Shown: piece by piece, positions 55,540-64,000 of the stretch
How positions within the stretch are numbered: position 1 is the first letter of the stretch
Layout: each line of letters opens with the position of its first letter
Source of the DNA: CALKJU01 sp046349355
GTDB taxonomy: Bacteria > Pseudomonadota > Alphaproteobacteria > Geminicoccales > Geminicoccaceae
NCBI GenBank assembly: GCA_046349355.1
Contig: JAXMCM010000020.1
Coordinates: forward strand, 62,001 to 126,000
Direction: 5' to 3'
Length of the DNA stretch: 64,000 nt
Program-made: the position numbers and the translations under genes
Notes under the pieces: generated by a model
The model's database searches: none
Seen by the model: only the letters and a program-made list of their open reading frames with translations
Told to the model about the DNA's origin: nothing

Positions 55540-58203
55540 TCAGCCGCCGCGAGCGGAACGGCGGGGCGCCGCCGCCTTGGTCGGCTTCTTCGCTGGCGCC
55601 TTGGGCTTCGCCGACTTGGGCTTCACCGGCTTGGCCGCCGCCTTGGCAGCTGGGGCCTTGGCCGCCGGCGCCTTGGCCGGCGGCGCCTTGCCGCGCTTCG
55701 TCTTGCCGGCGGGCTTGCCGGCCTTGCCGGCGAGCAGCTCGACCGCCTGCTCCATGCTCAGGGTGTCGACCTCCATGCCCTTGCGCAGCGAGGCGTTGAC
55801 CTTGCCATGGCGGACATAGGGGCCGAAGCGACCCTTCAGGATCTGCACCGGCTCGCCATCGGCCGGATGCGGGCCGAGCTCGCGCAGGGCCTCGGAAGCC
55901 CGCGCCTCGCGCCGGCCATTGCTGGCCTCGCCGATCAGGGTGACCGCCCGGTTCAGGCCGATCTCGAGGACGTCGTCCTCGCCCTTCAGATTGACGTAGC
56001 GCTTGCCGACCTGGAGGTACGGACCGTAGCGGCCGATGCCGGCAAGGATCGTCTCGCCCGTCTCCGGGTAGCGGCCGACCTCGCGCGGGAGCGCCAGCAG
56101 CTTCAGCGCCGTCGCAAGATCGACGGCATCCGGGGCCAGGTTCGGCGGCAGCGAGACGCGCTTGGGCTGCTCGCCGTTGCCACGCTGGATGTAGGGACCG
56201 AACCGGCCGGCCTTGAGCACGATCTCCTCGGGCCCGTCCCTGCCCAGCACGCGATCGGCCGTCGCCGGCGCCTGGCCGCTGTCACCGAACGGCCGGGTGT
56301 AGCGGCATTCGGGGTAGTTCGAGCAGCCGATGAACGGCCCGAACTTGCTGAGCTTGAGGCCCAGCAGGCCGGCGGCGCAGGCCGGGCAGGCGCGCGGATT
56401 ACCGCCGTCGGGCCGCGCCGGGAACAGGCTCGGCGCCAGCGCCCCGTCGAGGGCGGCGAGCACCGCCTGGCGCTCGAGGCCAAGCGCCTCGTCGATGCGG
56501 CCCTTGAACGGCGGCCACCACTGCCGCAGCACGTCCTTCCAGCCGACCTCGCCCGAGGCCACGCTGTCGAGCTTGTCCTCGAGCGCCGCCGTGAACCCTG
56601 GCTGCATCCACTGGTCGAAGTAGCTGACGAGGAAGGCCGTCACCAGCCGGCCCTTGTCCTCGGGCACGAAGCGCTTCTGCTCCAGCCGCACGTAGCCGCG
56701 GTCCTGCAGCACGGAGATGATCGCGGCATAGGTACTGGGCCGGCCGATGCCGAGCTCCTCCAGCCGCTTGACCAGGCTGGCCTCGCTGTAGCGCGGCGGC
56801 GGCTCGGTGAAGTGCTGGGCCGACTTCACGTCCTGCGCCGCCACTGGCTCGCCGACCTGCAGCGGCGGCAGGATGCGCCCGTCCTCGTCCTCGTCGTCGA
56901 CCCCCGGATCGTCGCGGCCCTCCTGATAGAGCCGCAGGAAGCCGTCGAAGGCGATGGTCTGGCCGGTGGCTCGCAGGCCGACCCGGCCGTTGCCATCGCG
57001 GATCTCGACGATGACCCGGTCCAGCAGGGCCGCGGCCATCTGGCTGGCGACCGTACGCTGCCAGATCAGCTCGTAGAGCCGCCGCTGGTCCTGGTCGAGG
57101 TACGGGGCGACATCGGCCGGCGCCCGGAACATGTCGGTCGGCCGGATCGCCTCATGCGCCTCCTGCGCGTTCTTCGTCCGGGTCTTGAAGACGCGCGGCT
57201 TCTCGGGGAGGTAGCGCTCGCCGAAGCGGCTGCCGATCAGCCGCCGCGCCGCGCCCAGCGCCTCGCCCGACAGTGCCACGCTGTCGGTGCGCATGTAGGT
57301 GATGAGCCCGACGGTCTCGCCGGCGAGCTCGATGCCCTCGAACAGGCGCTGGGCCGTCTTCATCGTGCGGTCGGCCGAGAAGCCCAGCTTGCGCGCGGCC
57401 TCCTGCTGCAGCGTCGAGGTGCTGAACGGCGGCGCCGGCCCGCGCTGGACCTGCTTCTTCTCGACGCCACCGACCGACAGCGTCGCGGCCCGGATCGCGG
57501 CGACGGCGGCGTCGGCCGAGCCCTTGTCGCCGAGGCTGAGGCGGTCGAGCTTCTTGCCGTCGAGGTGGACGAGGCGGGCGGTGAAGGTGGCGCCGCGCTC
57601 GTTGCGCAGGATCGCCTCGACCGACCAGTACTCCTGCGGCCGGAAGGCCTCGATCTCGGCCTCGCGCTCGCAGATCAGGCGCAACGCCACGGACTGGACC
57701 CGGCCGGCCGAACGCGAGCCCGGCAGCTTGCGCCACAGCACCGGCGAGAGCTTGTAGCCGACGAGATAATCCAGCGCCCGGCGGGCCTGGTAGGCGTCGA
57801 TCAGGTGCTCGTCGAGGTCGCGCGGCTGGCGCATCGCCTCGAGCACGGCCGGCTTGGTCACCTCGTGGAAGACGACGCGGCCGACACCGACGTCCTTGAG
57901 CGCCCGCTTGGCCTTGAGGGCGGCGAGCAGGTGCCAGGAGATCGCCTCGCCCTCGCGGTCCGGATCGGTGGCGAGCCACAGATGCTTGGCGTCCTTGAGC
58001 GCCGCCACGATCTCGTCGATCCGCCGCTTCTTGTCCGCCATGACCTCGTAGGACATGCGGAAGTCCTCGTCCGGCTCGACGGCCCCTTCCTTCTCGAGCA
58101 GGTCGCGGACATGGCCGTAGCTGGCCAGCACCCGGAATCCCTGGCCGAGGTACTTGTCGATGGTCTTGGCCTTGGTCGGCGATTCGACGACGACGACGTC
58201 CAT
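55540..58203 (-). CDS. topA: DNA topoisomerase I
   Basis: This 887-residue type IA topoisomerase relaxes negative supercoils. The N-terminal TOPRIM is DVVVVESPTKAKTIDKYLG with DPDREGEAISWHL. The active-site Tyr is in GLITYMRTDSVALS near residue 303. EAHEAIRPTD and the zinc-ribbon-like ACPACAAGLLGLKLSKFGPF with GCSNYPECRYT follow. Repeated modified ribbons without cysteines (GRYGPYLQVGKRY, GRFGPYVRHGK) and a Lys/Ala/Pro-rich tail of about 60 residues end the protein. It is of normal size for alphaproteobacteria. Confidence 0.97.
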   Translation of the reverse strand: MDVVVVESPTKAKTIDKYLGQGFRVLASYGHVRDLLEKEGAVEPDEDFRMSYEVMADKKRRIDEIVAALKDAKHLWLATDPDREGEAISWHLLAALKAKRALKDVGVGRVVFHEVTKPAVLEAMRQPRDLDEHLIDAYQARRALDYLVGYKLSPVLWRKLPGSRSAGRVQSVALRLICEREAEIEAFRPQEYWSVEAILRNERGATFTARLVHLDGKKLDRLSLGDKGSADAAVAAIRAATLSVGGVEKKQVQRGPAPPFSTSTLQQEAARKLGFSADRTMKTAQRLFEGIELAGETVGLITYMRTDSVALSGEALGAARRLIGSRFGERYLPEKPRVFKTRTKNAQEAHEAIRPTDMFRAPADVAPYLDQDQRRLYELIWQRTVASQMAAALLDRVIVEIRDGNGRVGLRATGQTIAFDGFLRLYQEGRDDPGVDDEDEDGRILPPLQVGEPVAAQDVKSAQHFTEPPPRYSEASLVKRLEELGIGRPSTYAAIISVLQDRGYVRLEQKRFVPEDKGRLVTAFLVSYFDQWMQPGFTAALEDKLDSVASGEVGWKDVLRQWWPPFKGRIDEALGLERQAVLAALDGALAPSLFPARPDGGNPRACPACAAGLLGLKLSKFGPFIGCSNYPECRYTRPFGDSGQAPATADRVLGRDGPEEIVLKAGRFGPYIQRGNGEQPKRVSLPPNLAPDAVDLATALKLLALPREVGRYPETGETILAGIGRYGPYLQVGKRYVNLKGEDDVLEIGLNRAVTLIGEASNGRREARASEALRELGPHPADGEPVQILKGRFGPYVRHGKVNASLRKGMEVDTLSMEQAVELLAGKAGKPAGKTKRGKAPPAKAPAAKAPAAKAAAKPVKPKSAKPKAPAKKPTKAAAPRRSARGG

Positions 58204-58283
58204 GGGCGATCGGATGTCCGGCTCGGGAATGGGAGCGGCCGAGAAAGCCAGCCTTCGCTACTTGGCGGCGACGACCGCCCGCG

Positions 58284-59432
58284 TCAATCGCATCGGCGCG
58301 CCACCCTGTTGCCCGGGTGACGCTCGATCCGGCCGCCGAGCTCAAGATCGACGAGCGCGTCCAGCACCTCAGCGGCGTTGCCGCCGCACTGGCGAACCAG
58401 CTCGTCGAGGGGCATCGGCTCCGGTCCGAGGCAGGCCTCGACCCGGGCGGCGAGATCGCCCGCAGCCGGCGGCTGCGTTGCCGGCGGCGGCTTCTGCGGC
58501 ACCCTGGCTTCGGCCGGGCGGCGTGCCGACGTCATCAGCGGCACCAGCACCGCCAGCACGTCCGCGGCACTCTCGACCATGCTGGCGCCGTCGCGGAGCA
58601 ACTGGTTGGTGCCCTTGTGGCGCGGGTCGAGCGGCGTGCCCGGGACGGCCATCACCTCGCGGCCCTGTTCGGCCGCCAGCCGGGCGGTGATCAGCGAGCC
58701 CGAGCCCGGCGCCGCCTCGACCACCACCACGCCCAGCGACAGCCCGGCGATGATGCGGTTGCGCTTGGGAAAGTGCCGAGCCTGCGGGGCGGCGTCGAGC
58801 GGACGTTCCGACACCAGCGCACCGCTCGCGGCAAGCCGCCTTGCGAGCTGCGCATTCTCCGGCGGATAGGGCACCGACAGGCCTGATGCGATGGCAGCGA
58901 CCGTCATGCCGCCGGCGGCCAGCGCCCCGTCATGCGCCGCGGTATCGATGCCGCGGGCCAGGCCCGAGGCGACCACGAGCCCGCTGGCCGCGAGCTCGGC
59001 CGCGAGGGTGCGCGCGAACAGGCAGCCGTTGCCGCTGGCGTTGCGCGCGCCCACGATGGCGACCGCAGGCGCCGCCAGCACCGCCGGGTCGCCCAGGATC
59101 GACAGCACCGGCGGAGGGTCGGCGATCTGCCGCAGGCGGAACGGATAGGCCGGCTCGAGCGCGGCCAGGAGCGTGCCACCGGCATGCTCGAGCTCCAGCA
59201 GCTCCGCCGCCGCCGCCTCGCGCGACGCGATGACGACATCGGTGACGGTGCCGGCCGCCAGCATGCCCGGCAGGGCCCGCAAGGCGGCCGCCGCGGAGCC
59301 GAGGCGGCCGACCAGCTTGTGGAAGCGGATGGGACCGATACCGGCCGATCGGGCGAGCTGCAGCCAGTCGAGCTTTTCCTCGCGGGTCAGCTCGCGTAGC
59401 GAAGGGCCGGACGTGCTCGATCTCGCAACCAT
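58284..59432 (-). CDS. dprA: DNA processing protein DprA/Smf
   Basis: This 382-residue protein loads RecA on single-stranded DNA in transformation and related repair. An N-terminal SAM-like part is followed by the Rossmann core VAIVGARNASGNGCLFARTL, then VVASGLARGIDTAAHDGALA, SERPLDAAPQARHFPKRNRI and VVVVEAAPGSGSLITARLA, and a C-terminal winged helix (ETLxx-like, LDELVRQCGGNAAEVLDALV). ATG at 59432 is used; an ATG nine codons upstream would overlap the divergent methyltransferase gene. It lies between plsY and topA as in many alphaproteobacteria. Confidence 0.94.
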   Translation of the reverse strand: MVARSSTSGPSLRELTREEKLDWLQLARSAGIGPIRFHKLVGRLGSAAAALRALPGMLAAGTVTDVVIASREAAAAELLELEHAGGTLLAALEPAYPFRLRQIADPPPVLSILGDPAVLAAPAVAIVGARNASGNGCLFARTLAAELAASGLVVASGLARGIDTAAHDGALAAGGMTVAAIASGLSVPYPPENAQLARRLAASGALVSERPLDAAPQARHFPKRNRIIAGLSLGVVVVEAAPGSGSLITARLAAEQGREVMAVPGTPLDPRHKGTNQLLRDGASMVESAADVLAVLVPLMTSARRPAEARVPQKPPPATQPPAAGDLAARVEACLGPEPMPLDELVRQCGGNAAEVLDALVDLELGGRIERHPGNRVARRCD

Positions 59433-59442
59433 CAGGCGATAG

Positions 59443-60054
59443 ATGGTACAGGAACTCACGTCAGGCGATAACGCCCAATTTCGCGCCTACCATGCACGCG
59501 TCCGCGAGGCCCCGCCTCGCCCGGGCCTGATCGCCGTCCTCGGCCGCTTCCCGGCACCGGGCCTCGCCGTCGACATCGGCGCCGGCAACGGCCGCGACTC
59601 GTTGCCGATGCTGGCCCGCGGCTGGTCGGTCGTCGCCATCGACCAGGATCGGGCGGCGCTGGCGGACCTGCGCGAGCGCGCCCGCGAGCAGGGCTCCGAC
59701 CGGCGGCTCCGGGTGCGGCCGGGGCCGATGGAGACGGTACCGCTGCCGCGGGCGGATCTCGTTGTCAGCAGTTTCGCACTGCCCTTGTGCGAACCTGGGC
59801 GCTTCGCGGCCCTGTGGCGGCGGATCCGCCGCTCGCTGCGGCCGGGCGGTCGGTTCGCCGGCCAGCTCTACGGGCCACGCGACGGCTGGTCGGGGCGAGC
59901 CGGCGTCTGCATCCATGACCGCCCGGCGATCGAGTCCCTGCTCGGCGGCCTGGAGGTCGAGCGGCTCGACGAGATCGAGGAGGACAGCGTGACCCCCAGG
60001 GGCACGCCGAAGCACTGGCACTTCTTCGAGATCGTCGCCCGCCGGCCGGGCTAA
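59443..60054 (+). CDS. SAM-dependent methyltransferase
   Basis: This 203-residue class I methyltransferase has motif I LAVDIGAGNGRDSLPMLARG near residue 42, then VVAIDQDRAALADLRER and LPRADLVVSSFALPLCEPGR. The C-terminal half is the RRSLRPGGRFAGQLYGPRD motif. It resembles TehB/tellurite-type small-molecule methyltransferases; the substrate is unknown. Its start is only 10 bp from the divergent dprA start, and its TAA overlaps the convergent plsY stop in CTAA. It looks inserted within the pyrBC-plsY-dprA-topA block on the opposite strand. Confidence 0.82.
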   Translation: MVQELTSGDNAQFRAYHARVREAPPRPGLIAVLGRFPAPGLAVDIGAGNGRDSLPMLARGWSVVAIDQDRAALADLRERAREQGSDRRLRVRPGPMETVPLPRADLVVSSFALPLCEPGRFAALWRRIRRSLRPGGRFAGQLYGPRDGWSGRAGVCIHDRPAIESLLGGLEVERLDEIEEDSVTPRGTPKHWHFFEIVARRPG

Positions 60055-60680
60055 TCCTTGCGCTTGCCGACGACGAAGCGGTTCTCCTGCCCGCGCAGCA
60101 GCCGGCCGATATTGTCGGCATGCTTGATCCAGACGATGGCGCCGAGGATCAGGAACAGCTGTGCTTCCTGGATGTGGCCGCTCCACCAGGCAACAAGCGG
60201 CGCCACGATCGCCGCCGTGAGCGACGACACCGAGACGATCCGGCTGGCCGCGAACACCACGATGAAGGCCACCAGCGCCACCAGCAGGGCCATGGGTGCC
60301 AGCGCCAGGATCACGCCGGCAGCCGTCGCCACCCCCTTGCCGCCGCGGAAGCGCAGCCAGACCGGAAAGCAGTGGCCGAGGACGGCGCCGAGGCCGGCGA
60401 CGACGGCGATGTCGGGCCCGTACCACTGGTAGCCGAGGAAGGCCGGCAGGAAGCCCTTGAGCAGGTCGAAGACGAGCGTCGCCGCCGCCAGGCCCTTGCG
60501 GCCGGTGCGCAGGACGTTGGTGGCGCCGATGTTGCCGGAGCCGATCTGCCGGATGTCGCCGGCACCGCCGAGCTTGGTGAGCACGAGTCCGAAGGGGATC
60601 GAGCCCAGCAGGTAGCCGACGACGAACGCCACCACGAGCGGCAGGATCAGGGCAGGCGTCAGCGGCACGTCGAGCAGCAT
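60051..60680 (-). CDS. plsY: Glycerol-3-phosphate acyltransferase PlsY
   Basis: This 209-residue inner-membrane enzyme makes lysophosphatidate from acyl-phosphate and glycerol-3-phosphate. Motif 1 is YLLGSIPFGLVLTKLGGAGD; motif 2 is IGSGNIGATNVLRTGRKGLA; motif 3 is LGHCFPVWLRFRGGKGVATAAG. Five membrane helices are predicted. It follows pyrC by about 11 bp. Its stop codon overlaps that of the convergent methyltransferase gene. Confidence 0.96.
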   Translation of the reverse strand: MLLDVPLTPALILPLVVAFVVGYLLGSIPFGLVLTKLGGAGDIRQIGSGNIGATNVLRTGRKGLAAATLVFDLLKGFLPAFLGYQWYGPDIAVVAGLGAVLGHCFPVWLRFRGGKGVATAAGVILALAPMALLVALVAFIVVFAASRIVSVSSLTAAIVAPLVAWWSGHIQEAQLFLILGAIVWIKHADNIGRLLRGQENRFVVGKRKD

Positions 60681-60691
60681 CCGGGGCTCCC

Positions 60692-61990
60692 TCAGCGGCT
60701 TTCGTGCAGATAGACCGTGCGTCCGTCGACCAGGGTGCGCACGACGCGGCCCTCGACCAGGCGGCCCTCGAAGGCCGAGTTCTTGGACAGGCTGTGCAGG
60801 CCGGCCTCGGTGATCTTCCAGGGGCGGTTCAGCTCGAACAGGACGAGGTCGGCGGCCGCCCCGACCTGCAGCCGTCCGGCGGGCAGGCCCAGCAGCTGGG
60901 CCGGGGCCACCGTCAGCTTGCGCAGCACGTCGAGCAGGCCCATCCGGCCGTCGTGGACCAGGCCCAGCGCCACCGGCAGCATGGTCTCGACGCCGACGAC
61001 GCCGAACTCGGCACTGGCGAAGGGCAGACGCTTGCTGTCCTGGTCCTGCGGAGTGTGGTCGCTGGCGATGACGTCGATGGTGCCGTCGCGCAGGCCTTCG
61101 ACGACCGCCTGCCGGTCCGCCTCCGCCCGCAGCGGCGGCGAGACCTTGGCAAAGGTCCGGTAGCCCTCGACCTCGAGCTCGTTGAGCGCAAAGTGGTGCG
61201 GCGTCGCCTCGCAGCTGACGCGCAGCCCGCGAGCCTTGGCCCGGCGGATGACGTCGATGGCGGCGGCGGTCGAGACATGCGCGACGTGGTAGCGGGCCCC
61301 GGTCAGCTCGACGAGGCGGAGGTCGCGCTCGACCAACATCACCTCGGCCACCGCCGGGATGCCGGACAGGCCGAGGCGGCTGGCGATGGCGCCGGCGTTC
61401 ATGACCCCGCCGGTGGCCAGCGTGGGCTCCTCGGGGTGCTGGACGATCAGGGCACCGAGCGGGCCGGCGTACTGGAGGGCGCGGCGCATCACCCTGGCGC
61501 TGCCGATGGCCCTGCCGGCATCGGTGAAGCCGACCGCCCCGGCCTCCCTGAGCAGGCCGAGCTCGGCCACCTGCTCGCCGGCCAGCCCCTTGGTCACGGC
61601 GGCGTAGGGGTAGACCTTGACGCTGCGCACCCGGCGGGCCCGGCGGGCCACGAACTCGACCATCGCCGGATCGTCGATCGGCGGCTGGGTGTCGGGCAGG
61701 CAGGCCATGCTGGTCACGCCGCCCGCAGCGGCGGCGGCACAGCCGCTCTCGAAGCGCTCCTTGTGCTCGGCACCGGGCTCGCCGAGGCGCACGCGCATGT
61801 CGACGAGGCCAGGTGCCAGGCAGAGGCCTCGCGCGTCGAGCCGCTCGGTCTCCGGCGGTGCGGCGATGTTCTCGACGCCGGGCGCCAGCGCTGCGATCTT
61901 GCCGCCGACGATCAGCAGGCCGCCGGTTTCGTCGAGGCCGCTGGCCGGGTCGAGCAGGCGGGCGCCCAGGATCAGGAGCGGGCGGGTCAT
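60692..61990 (-). CDS. pyrC: Dihydroorotase
   Basis: This 432-residue member of the class I/PyrC-like amidohydrolases follows the pyrB gene. The metal site LCLAPGLVDMRVRLGEPGAE has R in place of H in the usual DxHxH (DMRVRLG). YHVAHVSTAAAI, SCEATPHHF and ASDHTPQD complete the set. The loss of the first two metal histidines is known in inactive PyrC-like subunits that act as partners of PyrB (PyrC'), so enzymatic activity is doubtful. A start at ATG 61990 (MTRPLLILGARLLDPASGLD) is used. It lies 11 bp after pyrB. Confidence 0.88.
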   Translation of the reverse strand: MTRPLLILGARLLDPASGLDETGGLLIVGGKIAALAPGVENIAAPPETERLDARGLCLAPGLVDMRVRLGEPGAEHKERFESGCAAAAAGGVTSMACLPDTQPPIDDPAMVEFVARRARRVRSVKVYPYAAVTKGLAGEQVAELGLLREAGAVGFTDAGRAIGSARVMRRALQYAGPLGALIVQHPEEPTLATGGVMNAGAIASRLGLSGIPAVAEVMLVERDLRLVELTGARYHVAHVSTAAAIDVIRRAKARGLRVSCEATPHHFALNELEVEGYRTFAKVSPPLRAEADRQAVVEGLRDGTIDVIASDHTPQDQDSKRLPFASAEFGVVGVETMLPVALGLVHDGRMGLLDVLRKLTVAPAQLLGLPAGRLQVGAAADLVLFELNRPWKITEAGLHSLSKNSAFEGRLVEGRVVRTLVDGRTVYLHESR

Positions 61991-62000
61991 CGGCCGGCCG

Positions 62001-62951
62001 TCAGTTGGCGCCACGCAGGCCGCGGGTCAGCGCGTCGAGCACCGCCATCCGCACCGCCACGCCCATCTCGACCTGGTCGAGGATGGCGCTCCGGTCGAAG
62101 TCGTCGGCGACGACCCCGTCGATCTCGACGCCGCGGTTCATCGGCCCCGGGTGCATCACCAGGGCGTCGGGCCGGGCCGCCGCCAGCTTGTCGTAGGTCA
62201 GCCCGTAGAAGTGGAAGTACTCGCGGACCGACGGCACGTAGCTGCCCTGCATCCGCTCCGTTTGCAGGCGCAGCATCATCACCACGTCCACCCCGTCGAG
62301 GCCGCGGCGCATGTCGGTGAAGACCTCGACACCCCAGTCGGCGACGTGGCCGGGCAGCAGGGTCGGCGGACCGACCAGCCGCACCCGCGCTCCCAGCGTC
62401 AGCAGCAGCAGGATGTTGGAGCGTGCCACCCGCGAGTGCAGCAGGTCGCCGCAGATGGCGACGACGAGGCCGGCGATGTGGCCCTTGCGGCGACGGATGG
62501 TCAGCGCGTCGAGGAGCGCCTGGGTCGGGTGCTCGTGGCTGCCGTCGCCGGCATTGATGACGGCACAGCGGACATGCCGGGCGAGCAGCCCGACCGCACC
62601 GCTCTCGGCATGGCGCACCACCAGCACGTCCGGGTGCATGGCGTTCAGCGTCATCGCCGTGTCGATCAGTGTCTCGCCCTTCTTGATGGACGAGCCTTCG
62701 ACCGACATGTTCACGACGTCGGCGCCCAGCCGCTTGCCGGCCAGCTCGAACGACGTCCGGGTACGCGTCGAGTTCTCGAAGAACAGGTTGATCTGCGTCA
62801 GTCCGCGCAGCAGGTCGAGCTTCTTGGGCGTTGCCCGCCCGAGTTCGGCGTAGCCCTCGGCGCGGTCGAGGAGGTCCTCGATCTCCCACGACTCCAGGCC
62901 CTCGATGCCGAGCAGATGCTGGCGACGGTAGGCGAGGCTGGGGTCGCGCAT
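62001..62951 (-). CDS. pyrB: Aspartate carbamoyltransferase catalytic subunit
   Basis: This 316-residue enzyme catalyses the first committed step of pyrimidine synthesis. The carbamoyl-phosphate site is FFENSTRTRTSFELAGKRLG near residue 62, followed by GSSIKKGETLIDTAMTL. HPTQALLDALTIR and VMHPGPMNRGVEID complete the family signature. ATG at 62951 (MRDPSLAYRRQHLLGIEGLE) was chosen; the 40 codons further upstream run into the rlpA gene on the other strand and lack coding character. It starts the pyrB-pyrC-plsY-dprA-topA-rnr run. Confidence 0.96.
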   Translation of the reverse strand: MRDPSLAYRRQHLLGIEGLESWEIEDLLDRAEGYAELGRATPKKLDLLRGLTQINLFFENSTRTRTSFELAGKRLGADVVNMSVEGSSIKKGETLIDTAMTLNAMHPDVLVVRHAESGAVGLLARHVRCAVINAGDGSHEHPTQALLDALTIRRRKGHIAGLVVAICGDLLHSRVARSNILLLLTLGARVRLVGPPTLLPGHVADWGVEVFTDMRRGLDGVDVVMMLRLQTERMQGSYVPSVREYFHFYGLTYDKLAAARPDALVMHPGPMNRGVEIDGVVADDFDRSAILDQVEMGVAVRMAVLDALTRGLRGAN

Positions 62952-63031
62952 GTCGGTGCGCTTATGCCCCTGCCCCCGTCCGCCGGCAAGCCGAGCGGAA
63001 GGATTTGCCGCGAGCATCGTCGGTACGGACG

Positions 63032-63388
63032 ATGCTGCAACGACGCGCCCTGCTCCTCGCCCTGGCGGCAATTCCGTTTGCCGCCCCGGCCCGTGCCGGC
63101 TCGCCCTGGCGGCAGACCGGCAGGGCGTCGTGGTACCGGGCGCACCAGGGCATCACCGCCAGCGGAGCGCGGCAGGCCGCGGATGCCCTCACGGCGGCGC
63201 ATCGCAGCCTTCCGTTCGGCAGCCGGATCCGTGTCACCAACCTGCGCAACGGCCGCTCGCTCGAGGTCATCGTCACCGACCGAGGACCGTTCACGCGCGG
63301 ACGGATCCTCGACGTGTCGGAGGCATCCGCCCGGCGCCTCGGCTTCCTCGCTGCCGGGACGGCCGAGGTGCTGGTCGAGACGGCCTGA
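63032..63388 (+). CDS. rlpA: RlpA-like septal-ring lytic transglycosylase/DPBB protein
   Basis: This 118-residue exported protein has a signal peptide (MLQRRALLLALAAIPFAAPARA). A double-psi beta-barrel domain follows: GRASWYRAHQGITASGARQA, LTAAHRSLPFGSRIRVTN and VTDRGPFTRGRILDVSEASA. These contain the His and Asp that act in RlpA to cut naked glycan strands. It has no SPOR domain, so it is a short, single-domain member. It lies divergent from pyrB with about 80 bp between. Confidence 0.9.
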   Translation: MLQRRALLLALAAIPFAAPARAGSPWRQTGRASWYRAHQGITASGARQAADALTAAHRSLPFGSRIRVTNLRNGRSLEVIVTDRGPFTRGRILDVSEASARRLGFLAAGTAEVLVETA

Positions 63389-63397
63389 GCCGGCGGC

Positions 63398-63949
63398 TCA
63401 GGTCTTCAGGCGAATCGCCGACGACACTTCCTGGGCCTCGACCGCCTCGAGCGGCGCCATCCCCGGGCGGCAGTAGATGGCGACGATGGCGGTCTGCGTC
63501 GCGTTGATCTGGCTGCCGGCCTCGGCATGCCGCTTCAGCTCGCGGAGGAGACCGATGCAGCGGGCGTCGCCGCCCAGGTCGAACGCCTGCCAGCTGGTGA
63601 CGGTGGCCCCGTCGTTCATCGACCCCGAATCCTGCCACTCGACCTTCGCGTCGTCGGGCAGCATGTCCGCCACCCAGCTCCGCGGCGAGCGCGTGGAGAA
63701 GGCGTAGTCGCTGTGGGCCTCGAGGTAGGTGACGATGGCGAACTTCGACCCGCCGGACTTGCGCATGGTCCAGACATGGATGCCGGTCGCCGAGTCGATG
63801 CCATGCTTGTACTGGGGCGGCTTGCTGTCGAGGCCGCTCATGGTGAACTCGACCGGGAACTCCTCGGCCGTCGTCGGCTTGTCGATCATCTCGTGCGAGC
63901 AGGCTGCCAGTCCGGCGACCGTGGCGAGCGCGATCAGCAACCGCTTCAT
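63398..63949 (-). CDS. Lipoprotein of unknown function
   Basis: This 183-residue protein has the lipoprotein signal MKRLLIALATVAGLAACSHE. The lipidated Cys17 lies in LAAC. The rest is soluble with a central beta-strand pattern (EFPVEFTMSGLDSKPPQYKH, GIHVWTMRKSGGSKFAIVTY) and SAIRLKT at the end. No family is recognised. AGGAGG stands six bases before the ATG, so the start is firm. It lies 9 bp from the convergent rlpA gene. Confidence 0.7.
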   Translation of the reverse strand: MKRLLIALATVAGLAACSHEMIDKPTTAEEFPVEFTMSGLDSKPPQYKHGIDSATGIHVWTMRKSGGSKFAIVTYLEAHSDYAFSTRSPRSWVADMLPDDAKVEWQDSGSMNDGATVTSWQAFDLGGDARCIGLLRELKRHAEAGSQINATQTAIVAIYCRPGMAPLEAVEAQEVSSAIRLKT

Positions 63950-64000
63950 GAGAGCCTCCTGCAATACCTGCCTGTAAGCTGTTGGCAACGCGCGGCGTAT

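Noticed and set aside
55150..58320. Plus-strand open frame of over 1000 codons opposite topA and rnr
   Set aside because: It lacks any motif and both opposite genes are certain.

Overview
The window is a GC-rich stretch of a bacterial chromosome, most likely from an alphaproteobacterium. The case rests on the mdh-sucCD-sucAB-(lpd) TCA block, the pyrB-pyrC-plsY-dprA-topA-rnr-rpmG block, an etfBA-hbd operon, ribbon-helix-helix and MucR-type regulators, a CtrA-like box, and a CTTG-type RpoH promoter ahead of an Hsp20 gene. A Rhodospirillales or Geminicoccales relative is a guess, not a reading. I see no rRNA, tRNA, CRISPR array, intact insertion sequence or prophage.

Layout. 1-3149: 3' part of a large RTX calcium-binding protein. 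3169-6897: a TetR regulator divergent from a three-gene DevBCA-type exporter, with a clear 23-bp operator between them. 6894-9238: a coupled pair of secreted proteins (thaumatin-like and HAF-repeat) and a small charged protein. 9317-12378: a sugar-type ABC importer (binding protein and two permeases; no ATPase in the window). 12519-15713: metC, a small exported protein and lpd. 15739-17549: a vapBC toxin-antitoxin pair, a HpcH/HpaI aldolase and a frameshifted SEC-C gene, sitting between lpd and sucB. 17664-24849: sucB, sucA, sucD, sucC, mdh. 24996-28686: a second RTX protein with a 31-proline tract, a ribbon-helix-helix/PAS regulator and Hsp20.

28836-34185: MATE exporter, a small phosphatase overlapping a lipoprotein phytochelatin-synthase-like enzyme, an adenylate cyclase/TPR protein and an alpha/beta hydrolase. 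34253-40968: a dispersed thiamine-precursor uptake and salvage set (ABC ATPase, permease, TenA, second permease), interrupted on the opposite strand by a SleB-type hydrolase and a hybrid histidine kinase. 40989-46151: accessory genes, namely a MucR-like zinc-finger protein, a 550-bp gap, a Tat-exported PQQ-type sugar dehydrogenase, a HepT-like plus HNH pair, a voltage-gated K+ channel with a zinc ribbon, and an ArsR-like protein. 46179-50724: hbd, etfA, etfB, cob(I)alamin adenosyltransferase, a HIG1-type membrane protein and a ROK kinase. 50774-63949: a double OmpA-like protein, rpmG, an MFS transporter, rnr, topA, dprA, a methyltransferase, plsY, pyrC, pyrB, rlpA and a lipoprotein.

How the genes work together. 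The central carbon genes (mdh, sucABCD, lpd, etfBA, hbd) feed the TCA cycle and electron-transfer chain. The 50-64 kb block is housekeeping (pyrimidine and phospholipid synthesis, DNA topology, RNA decay, translation). The accessory material is mostly cell-surface or exported: two type I secretion substrates, the thaumatin/HAF pair, a Tat-exported dehydrogenase, lipoproteins and exporters. No single unmistakable new system is visible. The best leads are the thaumatin/HAF pair, the toxin lacking a normal start codon inside the TCA locus, the phosphatase/phytochelatin-synthase pair, the HepT-like/HNH/K+ channel neighbourhood, the split TenA transport set and several unusual regulatory dyads.
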